Positions 12,056 through 23,520 of a stretch of 64,000 nucleotides of DNA are shown here, piece by piece (the first letter of the stretch is position 1; each line of letters starts with the position of its first letter). Both the position numbers and the translations under genes were made by a program. The notes below the pieces were generated by a model, which was not told the DNA's origin, did no database searches, and was given only the letters and a program-made list of their open reading frames with translations. Source of the stretch: Lepiota brunneoincarnata (taxonomy: Eukaryota; Basidiomycota; Agaricomycetes; Agaricales; Agaricaceae); NCBI GenBank assembly GCA_023014365.1, contig JAEBUN010000046.1, forward strand, positions 62,001 through 126,000, given 5' to 3'.

Positions 12056-12970
12056 TATTTGCGATGGGATAAACTAGCCGAAGCTGAGTCGTCGTTCACG
12101 AAAGTGATAGAGCTTTACCAGCGGTCACATTCTACAATTGGTGAGGCCACCGGTGTCCAGAAGCTGGGGAAAGTGTATTTGCGACGGAACAAGCTACACA
12201 AAGCTGAGTCGTCTCTCAAGAAAGCGATGGAGCTTCATCAGCAGTCACATGACATGCGTGGCGAGGCCAATGATATCCAGAATCTGGGAGAAGTTTATTT
12301 GTGGCGGGCTGGGCTAGATGAAGCCAAGTTGGCTTTCAAGAAAGCAATGGAGCTTCACCAGCAGTCACATTCCGTGCTTGGTGAGGCCCATGATGTCCAG
12401 GGGCTGGGAGAAGTGTATTTTCGACAGAATAAGCTGGACAAAGCTGGGTCATCTTTCACGAAAGCGATGGAGCTTCATAAGCAGTCGCATGATGTGCTTG
12501 GCGAGGCCAATGATGTTCAGAAGCTGGGAAAAGTATATATGCGGCAGGAGCAACTGGACGAGGCTGAGTTGTCTTTCAAGAAAGCAATAGAGCTTCATCA
12601 GCAGTCACATTCTGTGCTCGGTGAGGCCAGTGATGCTCAGCTGCTGGGATATGGTTATTTGCGATGGAATAAATTGGACAAAGCTGAGCACTATTTGAAC
12701 CAAGCTCTTCTTCTTTACCATCAATGTCAGTCACCACAAGCTGAGGCCGTGGCCTTACTGCTACTTGAACAGGTTCGGAAGCATAGGTAGATGCTATCCA
12801 TGGCATAAGGCATTTTTGGTACTTTATGCATTACCTCATGTTTCTCATCTTCAGTTATTTCCAGTGGTTTGACTTTGTTGCAGGTAGTTGGGCATCTCTG
12901 GAAAGATCTCCATGCTTGTTTGTTTCAGTGGAGTGGCATAAGATCTCTAGGTCACAAAAATCAATACACA

Positions 12971-14567
12971 TGCAATGTCCCGTTCCTGCTCCTTCATCTA
13001 AACTAAGTTTGGTCGTCGCGTATATCGCTTACGCGTCGACTTTCAAATGGGTCTGCACGATGGAGATTGATAGGATCGCGACGGAATGAGGGCTGAGCAA
13101 GGGACTATCTAAGCGTCCAAAGAGAGGTGACCCAGAATTTTCCATAGCAAGTCCTTTTTCCGGCCATGATGGGTGAATCGTCCGACGGTATGGAAACAGC
13201 TCAGAACCTCGTGCAGTAACCGAAATATCGCTTTGAAACATAGTTTTGGTGTGATATAACTATTGTACTGGTGTCAATTGGCGCTGGATACTTTCCTGGA
13301 ACAAAGTCTCGGTCAAATCATACCCCAACAGTAGAACGTTCCTCAGAGAGCGCTAGCTTGCATATGGTCCCTGAGGGGAATGATTGCGAGATGATATGCA
13401 ACTTGATTCTGTGTTCGCTGTGCTAACAAGAGAACTAGGTTTTCACCTTGGAATAACGACCAGAAAGATTGCTGCCCAGTGAGTCGACCTATTTCTGTGG
13501 AATGGGACAGCTAATGCTCAAAGTGCCAGTTAGATGCTCGCAATGTACTATCTTTGTCTTCATCCCAAATCCAACCCATAGTGTTAAGCTTAGACACGCG
13601 ACATTGGCGTGCTACAAGGCGTTACACACAACAAATCCAGTGGTATGTTCATCGGTCCGCGCCAATTACCAATTATCAATATCCGATTCTATCGCAGCTC
13701 CTACGACAATGGGAACATGCAGGGTTTGTCAACTGCTCATAGTCACACTTTGCTCGCGTTGGGTTATAACCTTCATTCGCAGGCGACCTAAATCGCCCTC
13801 CGATGTTCCTCCAAGACGAATTATTGCCGCTCCAGGACCAAGCGACAGGCCTTAACCTGCGCGCGGGTTCCATTCAAGACGAATAATTCCTTTCACTCTA
13901 TGCTTTACGTCTAGTCTCAGGAACAATGGGTCAATGGAAGGACGCAAATCGCAGCCGGGTCGAGAACTGTTCTCGGTATTGCGGGTACGTCGTTTAAATT
14001 GCTCTGGTAGATGGTTGACCTTCAACGCTGCCTCTCACAGGGCTAAGTTACCTTATAAATAAAGTAATAGGAACACTTCGTCTGTTGCAATAACTCCCGT
14101 TATAAACCCGCTCATCAACACCATGCCTCCTGCCGGTTGATGCCTCCACACCAATGCATTAGGAAATCAGAGCCCAATCATGGATTAGAGAATTCTCTGC
14201 GTTCTCGATTCCGAACCTCCCTCCACCGGTTCAAGTGGTATCAAATGTTGAAACAACATACGATCGGGTAACCACCGCATATTCTCGGCGCCCGCTTGTA
14301 TGAAATACCCCTCACGGACTCAGTCTACAACCCACACACTGCAGGCACCTCATTGAAATAATCGAATGGTCTCTCACCTCCCTTCCGCCCTGAAGTTTTC
14401 GACCCTTGTCTCGAACGGTCATGTTTTATCCCAGAAGCGCTATACACTCCTAGATGGATTCTGCTCGAAACACCTGGGACGTATCTTCGCCATGACTATG
14501 ACTGCCTATTACATTTAGGGAGTATTCGGGGGAGGGGGGGGGGGATATTAACACGGATACAGACTTA
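12971..14567. other. intergenic, nothing recognised
   Basis: No frame shows a recognisable family. Frames up to about 128 codons (13469-13855) have no motif. A run of 12 G lies near 14527-14544. No repeat partner was identified. Confidence 0.45.
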
Positions 14568-15240
14568 TTACGGAGTAGGTTTTAAATCAAACACCATCTC
14601 GTACCAAACTCCAGTTCCGAGCACAACGTTACTCTTTCCCCCACAAGTAAATCCCACTTTTTCGTAAAATGGCCTCACATCTCCGTGGGAGATGAGTAGT
14701 ACGCGTTCGGGTTTGCCTGTCGTGGTGATCTCGTCTGCTGCAGGGCGATTTTTGATTCTGGAAAGAAACTCTCGAATGAGCTTCGAACCAATGCCCTTTC
14801 CGCGATAGGAGTCGTGGAAGCAGACGGAGTGTACACAGATGGAGGGTGATAATGGTATGTGCACAAACATGGACTCTCTTGTGTAATGGGTGAGGGGCGA
14901 CTGTGTTGCACATATATGTCCAATCAGCTTTCGACCGTTGGGCTCTCCTGAGGCAGAATAGGAGGGCACGAAAGCCCCTATAAATAAATGCCGTGCGTAT
15001 TTGTACCGATATCTAAAAAATAACAGCTTAATTTTACCCATTATTCTAGGGGATAGGTATGTGTCGTACCTGAATTGTTCGGGGCTGTCAGCCTCATCAG
15101 GTGGAAATGCTAGAAACAAGTGAGCTAACCCTACAAATGAATGCGGGTTTGAAATACTTGCCTTGATGTTCGAGGTCTATAGCTGCCTGAACTTCGTTTG
15201 AGGTTACAAAGTCAAAGAAGACCTCTGAAACGGACGCCAT
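14568..15240 (-). CDS. GNAT N-acetyltransferase, AANAT / polyamine acetyltransferase-like
   Basis: Predicted 206 residues. Exon 1 is 15162-15240 (ATG at 15240, MASVSEVFFD...), the intron 15110-15161, exon 2 14568-15109. The intron would be GC-AG: donor context AAG|GCAAGT, acceptor TTTCTAG. The alternative GT donor 4 nt further on runs into a stop, whereas GC-AG splicing gives EHQAFPPDEA, which suits this family. GNAT motif A is RGKGIGSKL (acetyl-CoA pyrophosphate binding), preceded by the beta strand ICVHSVCF; motif B includes RPFYEKVGF and ends VWYEMVFDL. This resembles yeast Paa1 and serotonin N-acetyltransferases in length and motif order. Likely reaction: acetyl transfer from acetyl-CoA to an arylalkylamine or polyamine in the cytosol. 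Substrate choice cannot be read from the sequence. Confidence 0.85.
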
Positions 15241-16681
15241 CTCGAGTGTATAAAAGTTAGAGCTTCAAAGTGCCCTCGTCGGTAGTGAGCGGGGGTGGCA
15301 AGCGAAGGAAAGCCACCAACCCATAGTATATAAAGGGCACTAATATGAACGCCAGAAACCACCCACACTGTCACCGAGGGTTCTTTCGTCACTGCCATGT
15401 GTTGCTCCGGTTACGGATTTTAATGGCGCCTAGAACCCTTGCACAGGTTTTTCCCCGGCAAGTTCGTTCGAGAGGTTAATGATGCAACTTGAGCCGACAA
15501 CTCGTTTTGTGGAAGAATTCCAAAGATGGTCGCTCAAAAACCAGGCGTATAAGCTATAACCTGCAGTCATCACCAGTCAGATCGTCAAGCCTGAGAAACG
15601 TGGATCTATTGCTCGCTTGTGCAATTGAAGAACGTCACCTGAGCTCTTCTGCACTCCCAAGGGTTCCGTCCCGTTGTAGGAGCTGTGGAATGAAATGGCG
15701 TCGGTCTAACAGTGGAGTTGAGAGTGGCTTCACAGCATAATTTAAAAGAAACATAGCCTACTGCTCTGCCTCAAGTGTCAGACTTGACTTGCCTCGAGGC
15801 GGGGTCGTAAAATGCGGAGATTGAATTGATAGGGTCGCGTGCCTAACTGACACCTTTTTCGAGATGACACCTATCTGATTGCGATGAGGAGAAAGCCACG
15901 CTGTGCCAAGAACATCCTTCCCTTGCTACAAATGGGGACTAGGTATGCTGAGCCTCAACCAATAACCTGTTTGAAGGCTTTCGATACAGCCACCAAGCCG
16001 CCGGGATAACCACAACGCCATGTGGTTGAACGCGCAATCCGCAGGTTAACGAAATGGCGCAAGGACCTCCGTAGCCGCCCTCAATGTCTTTTCAACTCCC
16101 GCTACCTCCCACGCTAGATTCCTGGGACAGCATTCCACCCTATCGCGGATAATGGCAGGCAGGATGCGCTTAAATTGTTGCTTTCCAGTATGCCAAGATA
16201 TGTATGGCGGCTGTCCCTCCTCGAATCTAGCCAATAGCCAGATCTACGATGATTACGGTGTTATGGTGGTCTCATTGGCAAGGGATGCTTTCCTTCGACT
16301 GAGTGCTTGCTTATCCTCCTCGCCCTCTATACGTGCGCCTGCACTGTCTCCCGTTCTTAGTTAAGACCCTTCATCTCTGCAGCTGATACTCTCCAAACGC
16401 GACTCATACCAACCCTCATCTGCTCATTTTCCCCACTCTGACATTCTTCCCACGTCCTATGGCCTCGACCAGCTATGTACCTAATTAACTTTGACACAGG
16501 GAGATGCACCTTTCCTCCCCTTTTTCCGATTCGATCATTAGTATTTTATATGTGCTTCCCCCAGCTTATCGTGACGGAACGTACCCAACTATCGCAATGA
16601 GATGAATATATTATCGAAAAAAGATGAGTATACTCGGCGGGCGGTAATAAACATGTTAACTGAAGATATCATGATCGCCGC
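15241..16681. other. intergenic, nothing recognised
   Basis: Includes the presumed promoter of the acetyltransferase (TATA-like sequences near 15245-15251 and 15325-15332). No other coding or RNA feature could be supported. Confidence 0.45.
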
Positions 16682-17150
16682 CACAGCCACCTCTGATCCA
16701 AAGGCACCTATGGCTGAGCCCGCCGGCTGGGCCCACCGAGGGAAGTAAAGCCTCAGGTACACCTTTCCGGATTCAGTACTAATAGTATGCAGCCCCACAG
16801 ATCACTGGGGGAAAACAGGCGCCGATGAGTGCCCTTAGCGGAGGTATGCAGGCCAACTCCTGACGCGCGGCTGTTGGGTCCAGGTTGTTGGAGACGATCT
16901 TCCCACTCTCGAGCGCAATGCTCCTGACACTCGGTTTGTTCTTGACAAAGCCTGATATTTTTTTCTCGTCAGTGTTATATTGGCGAAACGGGATGAGCTC
17001 ATCGACAAGGAGGTGTAGGTCACCCCCCAATTCTTTATCATTAGATGAGAGGAAGGTGGCCGGGAGAACGGCACATTGTTTGAAATGTCAGCCGAGCAGG
17101 CACGAGGGGACTCCGAGGTTCTGATATTGCAAATTTGCCATAGCTGGCTC
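16682..17150 (-). repeat. segmental duplication, copy A, left block
   Basis: Pairs with 21541-21940, sharing for example CACCTCTGATCCAAAGGCA and GAGGAAGGTGGCCGGGAGAA. On the minus strand it keeps partial open frames (IPFRQYNTDEKKISGF, SIALESGKIVSNNLDPTA, FPRWAQPAGSAIGAF), which look like the decayed C-terminal part of an unidentified fungal protein. Both copies are frameshifted, so no CDS is called. Confidence 0.5.
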
Positions 17151-17343
17151 ACCTGTCGAGTCCAACCCCCCTATGGGGTGTCTACTCCGGAAAATAGCCC
17201 AAATTCGGACGGGGCTTTGTCTACGTGCACTCGGAAAGGTCGGTGGATATCAGGTCAGTCCGACGGTGTGATGTTAGAGCTTGCACACACGAACCTACCT
17301 ACGGTATCAAAGCCACGCAGGGAGGAATGAGGAGCTATTCATA

Positions 17344-17790
17344 TCATAGAAAGGGCGCAACAAGGCTGTCATATACATCACACACCGTAATGTGTAAAGG
17401 GCACTCATTAGCCAAACGAGGCAAAGCGGGACTACTGCAACTCCTCCACGGCTTCGTGGAGCGCCTGTGCTGCTCGTTCACTTGTTTTGGTTTCCCCTCC
17501 AGAAAGAAGGGTCTGATTGACCCTTCAGCAATGATCGAAGCTACCTCATCGGGTATTGCCCATATCATCCCAATGACGCTCCCATATCCCGCCCCCAGCA
17601 TCGCACTGGTAATGTGCACCGCCTCGTCTGACACTTTCTCATCTCTAGTTGCAGTCTTACAAGCTGACAGAAATGCGAAATCAACATTGACAAACGGCTC
17701 GGCAACAATGTTGTTGATTGTCAAGCGCCGGTCATGGGGGCGAAAGCCACTCTGCGTGGGCTCGTGTCAATCCTGGACCGACACAGGATG
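17344..17790 (-). pseudogene. CHAT domain relic
   Basis: The minus strand encodes a piece of the CHAT C-terminal half: FAFLSACKTATRDEK (Cys kept), EAVHITSAMLGAGYGSV, IWAIPDEVASIIAE. It then shifts frame and ends in a degraded form of the family's C-terminus. The codon before HEPTQSGF is a stop, and the catalytic His region and TPRs are absent. It lies in copy A of the segmental duplication but is missing from copy B, so it was inserted there or deleted from B. Confidence 0.8.
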
Positions 17791-18513
17791 AGATCGTTGT
17801 GTACACAGTAGAATTCGCTAGTAGTTATTAAAGCATACCCAGATTGAAGCTCTGGGCTATTTGCTTGCATGATATCAGTCACCTGTGGATCAGCACGATA
17901 TAGGAATCGTGTTCAATCAGCGGTATCGGAAGTCACTCAAGAACTCGTCGCAAAAATGTTGGGATGGTCGAGGAGATTGTTAGCGATGGGTAGATCCCAT
18001 TCTGGTAACGGCTACGTTAGTCGCATAAGGCGCCTGGTGGTTTCATTGAAGGTGAGGTAGGTTTTCACTCGCTGAATTCTCGCTGAACCCCCCCAGCGGA
18101 TGCACTCCACTTACTGTTGAAATCAGTCAAGAAGGTGAATGACAAAACAGCGATATCTGATGGAAACGCAGCGGACAGGGTATCTACATAGAACTACGCG
18201 TGTATATAGCTAACTACAGCCTAGCCTCCATGAGGCGGTGAGGGGTACCGAGTACCCGCATTCCGACAGTTTGCCGAAATCGCCAATTCCAACACGAACG
18301 TACATTACACATGTCAGCTGTGGCTCAGATTACTCTTCCATTTGTGTTTCACCTGTTGATTTGAAATGAACTAGGACATACTGCGGCTCTGGAGTCCCTT
18401 CCCTTGCGTCATCCATCACGAAATACAAGACCCATGAGCCCAGATTATCGACGCTAGAAGTGAGCTTATTTCGGATCTCTTTCGAGCAGGTTGATAAGCA
18501 CCACAACCTATAG

Positions 18514-18520
18514 TATAAAA
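18514..18520 (+). promoter_or_regulatory. TATA box of SSP1
   Basis: TATAAAA in a context kept in both copies (AACCTATAGTATAAAAGGAC), about 245 bp upstream of the ATG. A probable 5'-UTR intron 18575-18644 (GTAAGC...CTGACC...TTTCAG) lies between. Confidence 0.6.
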
Positions 18521-18758
18521 GGACACCGACCTCATCCAGAGAGATCTAGTGCCCAGCCTCGAGTCTTCTCGAAGGTAAGCTCTTCTCCCCTCCCCCTTTA
18601 CCCTTGCAGAGGTCTGACCACTCTCACTCGTATTCATGTTTCAGTATTTGCCACTTGACCGCACCTATCGGACGCCCTCCTCCATACCTCATTTTGTAGT
18701 ATGTCCTTTCCCGAGCTGAAAGAAAATGTCAGCGGATTGACTATATTGTTACTAGACA

Positions 18759-18935
18759 ATGAAGTTCAACTTTGCTGGGGTTGCTCTGTTCGCATTGCTT
18801 ACTATCGGCGCCAATGCGAAATCTTGTCAGGACGCTGGCGGCGAATGTATAGCGAGGAGCGATTGCCCTCGTGTTATCACACACCCTGAGTACCAATGTG
18901 GCGCGTACAAGGTCTGCTGCATCTGGTTGACTTGA
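18759..18935 (+). CDS. small secreted cysteine-rich protein SSP1
   Basis: 58 residues. The start MKFNFAGVALFALLTIGANA is a textbook signal peptide with likely cleavage after the Ala-Asn-Ala motif at residue 20. The mature ~38 residues hold six cysteines spaced C-x6-C-x5-C-x10-C-x5-CC, ending CCIWLT. Six cysteines with a terminal CC pair suggest three disulphides, as in defensin-like peptides and many fungal effectors; no family is claimed. A strong TATA box and an apparent 5'-UTR intron support expression. The paralogue at 22950 keeps all cysteines and the exact length while flanks drift, which argues for constraint. It is secreted; the target is unknown. Confidence 0.8.
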   Translation: MKFNFAGVALFALLTIGANAKSCQDAGGECIARSDCPRVITHPEYQCGAYKVCCIWLT

Positions 18936-19359
18936 GGGATTCGTCACCGTGTTGTCGCCGGGGTGTACCTAGTCGTTATTCGGAGAATTACATATTCACG
19001 ACAGTTTGTGCGTGGAGCGACTGAGTATCGCGTCTTACACCCAGGAGCAAGTAGTTCACCTCAGCTCGCTAAGCGCCCGATCCTGTCCTTGATACTGGTG
19101 ACGTTAATATGCTGTTCACAGTGGTGAGCGCAGGTCTCCTGGACGTGCTGACCAGAAAGCTATCAGGCAGCGCAGAAAATTGCGTGAGTTGCCTGATGAT
19201 GATATTCATGCGCCTAAGCTGCGGTTAATTCCCAATCGCCTTGTTCAGAGACTGAGGCAACATACCACAGGAGGCAACTGGGCGTTGTGATCCTGTGATG
19301 GGGATCCTTACGAACGGGGACGAGAGGATCAACGGGCATGTAAGTTGTCGGAAGTTTGT

Positions 19360-20110
19360 GTGAAGTTGCCTGGAGACGACAGTCACATGCACCTGGATCG
19401 CGGCCTATCTCAACTTTCCTGGTCGGTATGATTCTGGGCCGACCAAGTCAAAGCGAGAGTCGGTAATGATGGTATATATGGTATTTGCACCAGACTTGGT
19501 GGTAGTAGGGACGATGAGGCAGTGATCAGAAGCCTCCCGGGTGGTTACAGAAGCTCTGTACAAGGTGAACAGAAGCTACGGTAGGTTTGTACTAAACACC
19601 TGTACTTGGAATGAACACTTATCCGGGATGGCTAGAGTGTGGTTCGAACATGCAGCACCTTTATATCTGGATGGGTGGTTTCAAGCCTTCATCTTGTTTG
19701 AAAGCCAACAGTCAGGATGTACGCGCGCACCTGGTGGCCCGCAGCAGATAATTAGCAAGGATGTAATACGCAATATGGATAACTGGGTTGATGTACCGGG
19801 TTTGTGACGATGTGCGGGGGGAGACGGCAGAAGAGTTCAACAAAACGAACGGAGAGAATGAGTACGAAACCTCAGGAAGACAATACTCGCCTGAGACGCG
19901 AGACAATAGAGGGGGTATCGTGGCACTTGTCGCATGTGCTCGCCACGCCAGTCCCTGGATGTGTGGTACTGTCACCCTCGGCCCATTGTCAATCACGTCG
20001 ACCATCAACCTGGCGCTGGCGCCTATGGCCCATTTGGCACCGAGTTACTGGGTGTCGAGCGAGCGTGCTGTTGGGCAAGCGCAGGGAATCGTGTGGAGTT
20101 TCTTCGAGCT
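19360..20110. repeat. dispersed repeat, copy 2 (pairs with 2925-3900)
   Basis: Same order of conserved blocks as copy 1. Minus-strand open frame 19712-20008 (VDVIDNGPRVTVPHIQG...) has a shorter damaged counterpart in copy 1, so a decayed coding element is possible, but no known family is recognised. Confidence 0.5.
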
Positions 20111-21540
20111 ATATTTGCGTGCACCTCCCAAACTTCGCGGCCAGTACCGTCCCGGGTTGACCAAACGCGTGACAGTCGGCAGCGAAGTGGTTCCAGGAGA
20201 CAACATATCGGTAGATCAAGTGCACCTTTCCCCGGCCGCGTGCAAGATTTTCGCGGAGCAGCCAGTCAGAGTTCTGGGTTGGTGATTGTCTAGAGTGCGA
20301 TATATAATGCACGTCGTCCCATGTAGATCCTCCCAGGTTATGACTGGTGGTAGTATTTGAATGATGTTCTATTGCTCGTGGGCTTTCTTCGTCTCTCCCA
20401 ACATTGCAAGTGGGGGCAAAGTTGCATTGTCCCAGAAGACATTCTAGGCGCCTTCGCGGTCAAGCCAGATTCAGAACAATGTGGGGTTAGGGTTGAGACC
20501 GAGGCGCCTGAGTTCGCTTTATCACTCGCAGCATTGCAGGCTACGGGGCACGCTGGCTCGTCGCGCGATTCAGGAAACCTTTTTCAGAACTTGTAGCTGC
20601 TCCTGGTGATTTGTCCTGCATGCATGCTCACTCAGGCCCCCAAGTCATTCCTTTGGCGCTACAGGGCCCTGGTTGGTAGCAATGCCGACTTTCTCTCTGG
20701 GATTTGACCGTTGACTGTAAGGGGTCCGTCCACCTTGCCCGCCCTTGTTGACTGACACCTCCACTAGTGTATTTGATCAATACACACTCAACATCCCTTT
20801 GACTCGATGCTCCAAAGGTATGTGCAGGCTTGTAGCCAGTGGCACCACCCAAATTTCTCACCTTGGACGGGAGTTTCTGCCTGGATGAGCAGATTTAACA
20901 CGCCCTTCCCAATGCACCACAGCTCCACGTATATGACCTTGCACTCTTCATCCTAGCCACGTTCGAGTCTCTTCCAGTCCAACCTATGATCACCGCAGCC
21001 GCTTTCCTTTACCTCATGACCAACCTCCTGCTTTTCCCATTGCAATGCTTTTTGTGTTCGTTTTCCCTACGAACCGCAGACCACCGACCACCTTGATCTT
21101 TTCTGATGATAGTCGCGAGTCCCCTACAACACGGTCTCTGCAGGTCCCTCGGCTCCCTCGTCTCCTTTGCCCAACCCGACCTATCACATCCACTTTCCCT
21201 ACCTCCGTAGCTTGTCCTTCTACTGCGTCTTCGATACCAGAAGAGTCGCCAGTGACAACGGTCTACAACTCTTCCAGGGTCCTCTCGTTTTTTGTCCTGT
21301 TGGAAACTTTCCTGACATATCCCTGTCATGCTAGCAGTCTACTCTTGGACATTTTGATGGTCAGGCTTGGACTATCCCTATACGAGGCTCGGTGAGATAA
21401 TTCCGCACTGGGTCGTCGGGTAAGGGATATACAAACCCTAAGGAAATATAGCTATAAGGGAGAGGCGGTCCGATGCTGAAGCTGATAATTCAACTGGGCT
21501 TTGTTTTTTGCGGACTGCCGAAGATTGAACGGGAGGGTGA
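20111..21540. other. intergenic, nothing recognised
   Basis: Frames on both strands (for example 20357-20596 and 21045-21395) have no family motif and no supporting splice structure. Confidence 0.4.
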
Positions 21541-21940
21541 ACAGCCACCTCTGATCCAAAGGCATAGTATGACTGAACCCGCGGACCCCCCCTGAAGGAA
21601 GTAAAGCCTCAGGCACACCTTTCTGTATTCAATACTAATAGTGTGCAGCCGCGAAAATCACTGGAGGAAAACAGGCTGGAGGAGTGCTCTTGGCGGAGGT
21701 AGGTATGTGGGGGCCAACTCCATCCGCTCGGCTGTTGGGTTCAGGTTGTTGAAGACAATCTTCTCACTCTCGAGCACAATGCTCCCGAAGCTCGGTTTGT
21801 AGGTCGCCCTCGAATTCTTCATCATTAGATTAGAGGAAGGTGGCCGGGAGAACGGCACATTGTTTGAAGTGTCAGCCGAGCAGGCACGAGGGGACTCGGA
21901 GGTTCCGGTATTGTAAATTTGCCATAGCCGGCTCACTGTG
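21541..21940 (-). repeat. segmental duplication, copy B, left block
   Basis: Shorter, more indel-ridden copy of 16682-17150. The partial protein frame conserved in copy A is broken here. Confidence 0.5.
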
Positions 21941-22702
21941 ACTGCGAGCGCGAGATGGTCGAGGTCGCGTCACACTAGGGACCTAACTCGAACGAAAGCT
22001 AACGGTTGACAACAATCGCATTTCGGATAAGTCTAAGGCAAAGAGTCGAGTGGGCCTCGGCGGCCCTTTTATCCACTTGGCCTATTTGTTAAAAGGGCAT
22101 TCTACGGTTCAGAGATGGGAATAAAAGAAAAGGCTTGAAGAAAAAGAAACACAGCCTGAGCTCTTCACGGAGCCACCCTACTTCCCAGCATCAGGGGCAG
22201 GTTGGCCATCTTGCTTGGCAACAAGATTGGCATCTGCCAAGGCCTTCATCAGCGCTCGCTGAAACCCTCCAGCAGATACACTCTACTCCGAACTGTTGGA
22301 ATCAGCCAAGAAGGCGAGCGACGAAACGGCATATATTCGAAGGAGAAACAACGACAAGGGTGGGAGGTAAACGGACAGGGTATCTACCAGTGAACTACGT
22401 GTGTATATATAGCTAACTACAGCCTGGCCCTCCGTAAGGCAGTCAGGTGTACCGGTTTCCGGAATCGCGAATTCCAACACGAACGTATGTACATTACACA
22501 TGTCAGCTGTGGCCCAGATTACTCCTCCATTTGTGTTTCACCCGTTAATTGAAATGAACTAGGACATACTGCGGCTCTGGAGTCCCTTGCCTTGTGTCAT
22601 CCATCACGAAATACCAGACCCGTGGACCCGAGATTGTCGGCGCTGGGGGTGAGCTTGTTTTGGATCTCCTTCAAGCAGGCTGATAAGTATCGCAACCTAT
22701 AG

Positions 22703-22709
22703 TATAAAA
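22703..22709 (+). promoter_or_regulatory. TATA box of SSP2
   Basis: TATAAAA in the same context as SSP1. The probable 5'-UTR intron is 22764-22832 (GTAAGC...TCTGACC...TTTCAG). Confidence 0.6.
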
Positions 22710-22949
22710 GGACACCGATCTCGTTCAGAGAGAGCTAGTGCTCAATCCCGAGTCTTCTCGAAAGTAAGCGCTTCTCTCCTCCCCTCTTCCCTCGCACAGG
22801 TCTGACCAATTTCACTCGTGCTCAGGTTTCAGTGTTTGTCAATCGAACATATAAGACTCATCGAACGTCTTCTTCCATACCTCACTTTGTAGTGTGTCTT
22901 TCCCAAGCTAAAAGAAGACGTCAGCTGACTAACTATATGTTACTAGACA

Positions 22950-23126
22950 ATGAAATACAACTTTGCTGGGGTTGCTCTGTTCGCATTGTTTACCGTCGGC
23001 GCCAGTGCACAATCTTGTCAGAGCGCTGGCGGTGAATGTATACCGAAGACCGATTGCCCTCCTGTTATCAGACACCCTGAGTACCAATGTGGTGTGCGCA
23101 CGGTCTGCTGCATCTGGTTGCCCTAA
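22950..23126 (+). CDS. small secreted cysteine-rich protein SSP2
   Basis: 58 residues, paralogue of SSP1. The signal peptide begins MKYNFAGVALFALFTVG with probable cleavage after Ala-Ser-Ala; the mature peptide begins QSCQSAGGEC and ends CCIWLP. All six cysteines and their spacing match SSP1. Differences fall mainly in exposed positions between cysteines (for example IARSDCPRVIT versus IPKTDCPPVIR), as expected of paralogues under constraint on fold but free or selected at the surface. It is secreted; function is unknown. Its length is below common annotation cut-offs, so it is easily missed. Confidence 0.8.
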   Translation: MKYNFAGVALFALFTVGASAQSCQSAGGECIPKTDCPPVIRHPEYQCGVRTVCCIWLP

Positions 23127-23520
23127 GAGATTCGTCACTGTGTTGCCGCGAAGGTGTACCTAGTCGGTATTCTGAGAATTACATATTCATGACATTATGT
23201 GTGAGTGGAGTGACCGAGCATCGCGCCTTACGCCCAGGATGGGCAAGTAGTTCACCTCAGCTCGTCAAGCGCCTAATACTGTCCCTGATATTGGTGACGT
23301 CTATGCGCCATTCACAGTGGTGGGTGCTGGTCTCCTGGACATGCTGATCAGAAAGCTATCGGGCAGTACAGAAAATTGCGGGAGTGAAGATATTCATGCG
23401 CTTAAGTGTGGCTAATCCCAAATTGCTTTATTCAGAGACTGAGGCAACATACCAGAGGAAGCAACTGAGTGTAAGGATCCTGTGGTGGGGATCCTTACGA
23501 GCAGTGCGTATCAGATGAGA

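Larger units (their letters stand above)
3949..12790 (+). pseudogene. NB-ARC/TPR NLR-like gene 1, disrupted by a copia element
   Basis: N-terminal exons at 3949-4206, 4260-4411 and 4467-4614 match the paralogue at 35286. They are followed by an NB-ARC-type NTPase with P-loop GAVGMGKTT (about 4920) and LCLDNF as Walker B-like, a winged-helix-like region, then TPRs of 40 residues (LDEAESSFKKAMELHQQSH type) up to the stop at 12790. Such proteins are STAND ATPases thought to oligomerise on ligand sensing. Lesions seen: the first intron donor is AT where the paralogue has GT (4207), a frameshift near 5340-5356, stop TAA at 5663-5665, stop TAG near 6203-6205, a frameshift near 6325, and the 4974-bp retrotransposon at 7082-12055 inside a TPR. 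Without the element the TPR frame joins directly across the target site. The first ~180 bp after the stop also align with the paralogue's 3' flank. The locus cannot encode the full protein. Confidence 0.85.
18085..19330 (+). repeat. segmental duplication, copy A, right block (carries SSP1)
   Basis: Aligns with 22255-23520 over promoter, transcribed region and downstream flank. Shared blocks include GATTTGAAATGAACTAGGACA-like sequence upstream, the TATA region, the small gene, and GTTCACCTCAGCTCG downstream. Confidence 0.75.
22255..23520 (+). repeat. segmental duplication, copy B, right block (carries SSP2)
   Basis: Pairs with 18085-19330. The two blocks differ by scattered substitutions and short indels. 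The spacer between left and right blocks is about 315 bp here and about 935 bp in copy A, where the CHAT relic sits. Confidence 0.75.

Noticed and set aside
13469..13855. 128-codon plus-strand frame
   Set aside because: No motif, no paralogue, no supporting neighbour; overlapping frames are equally open.
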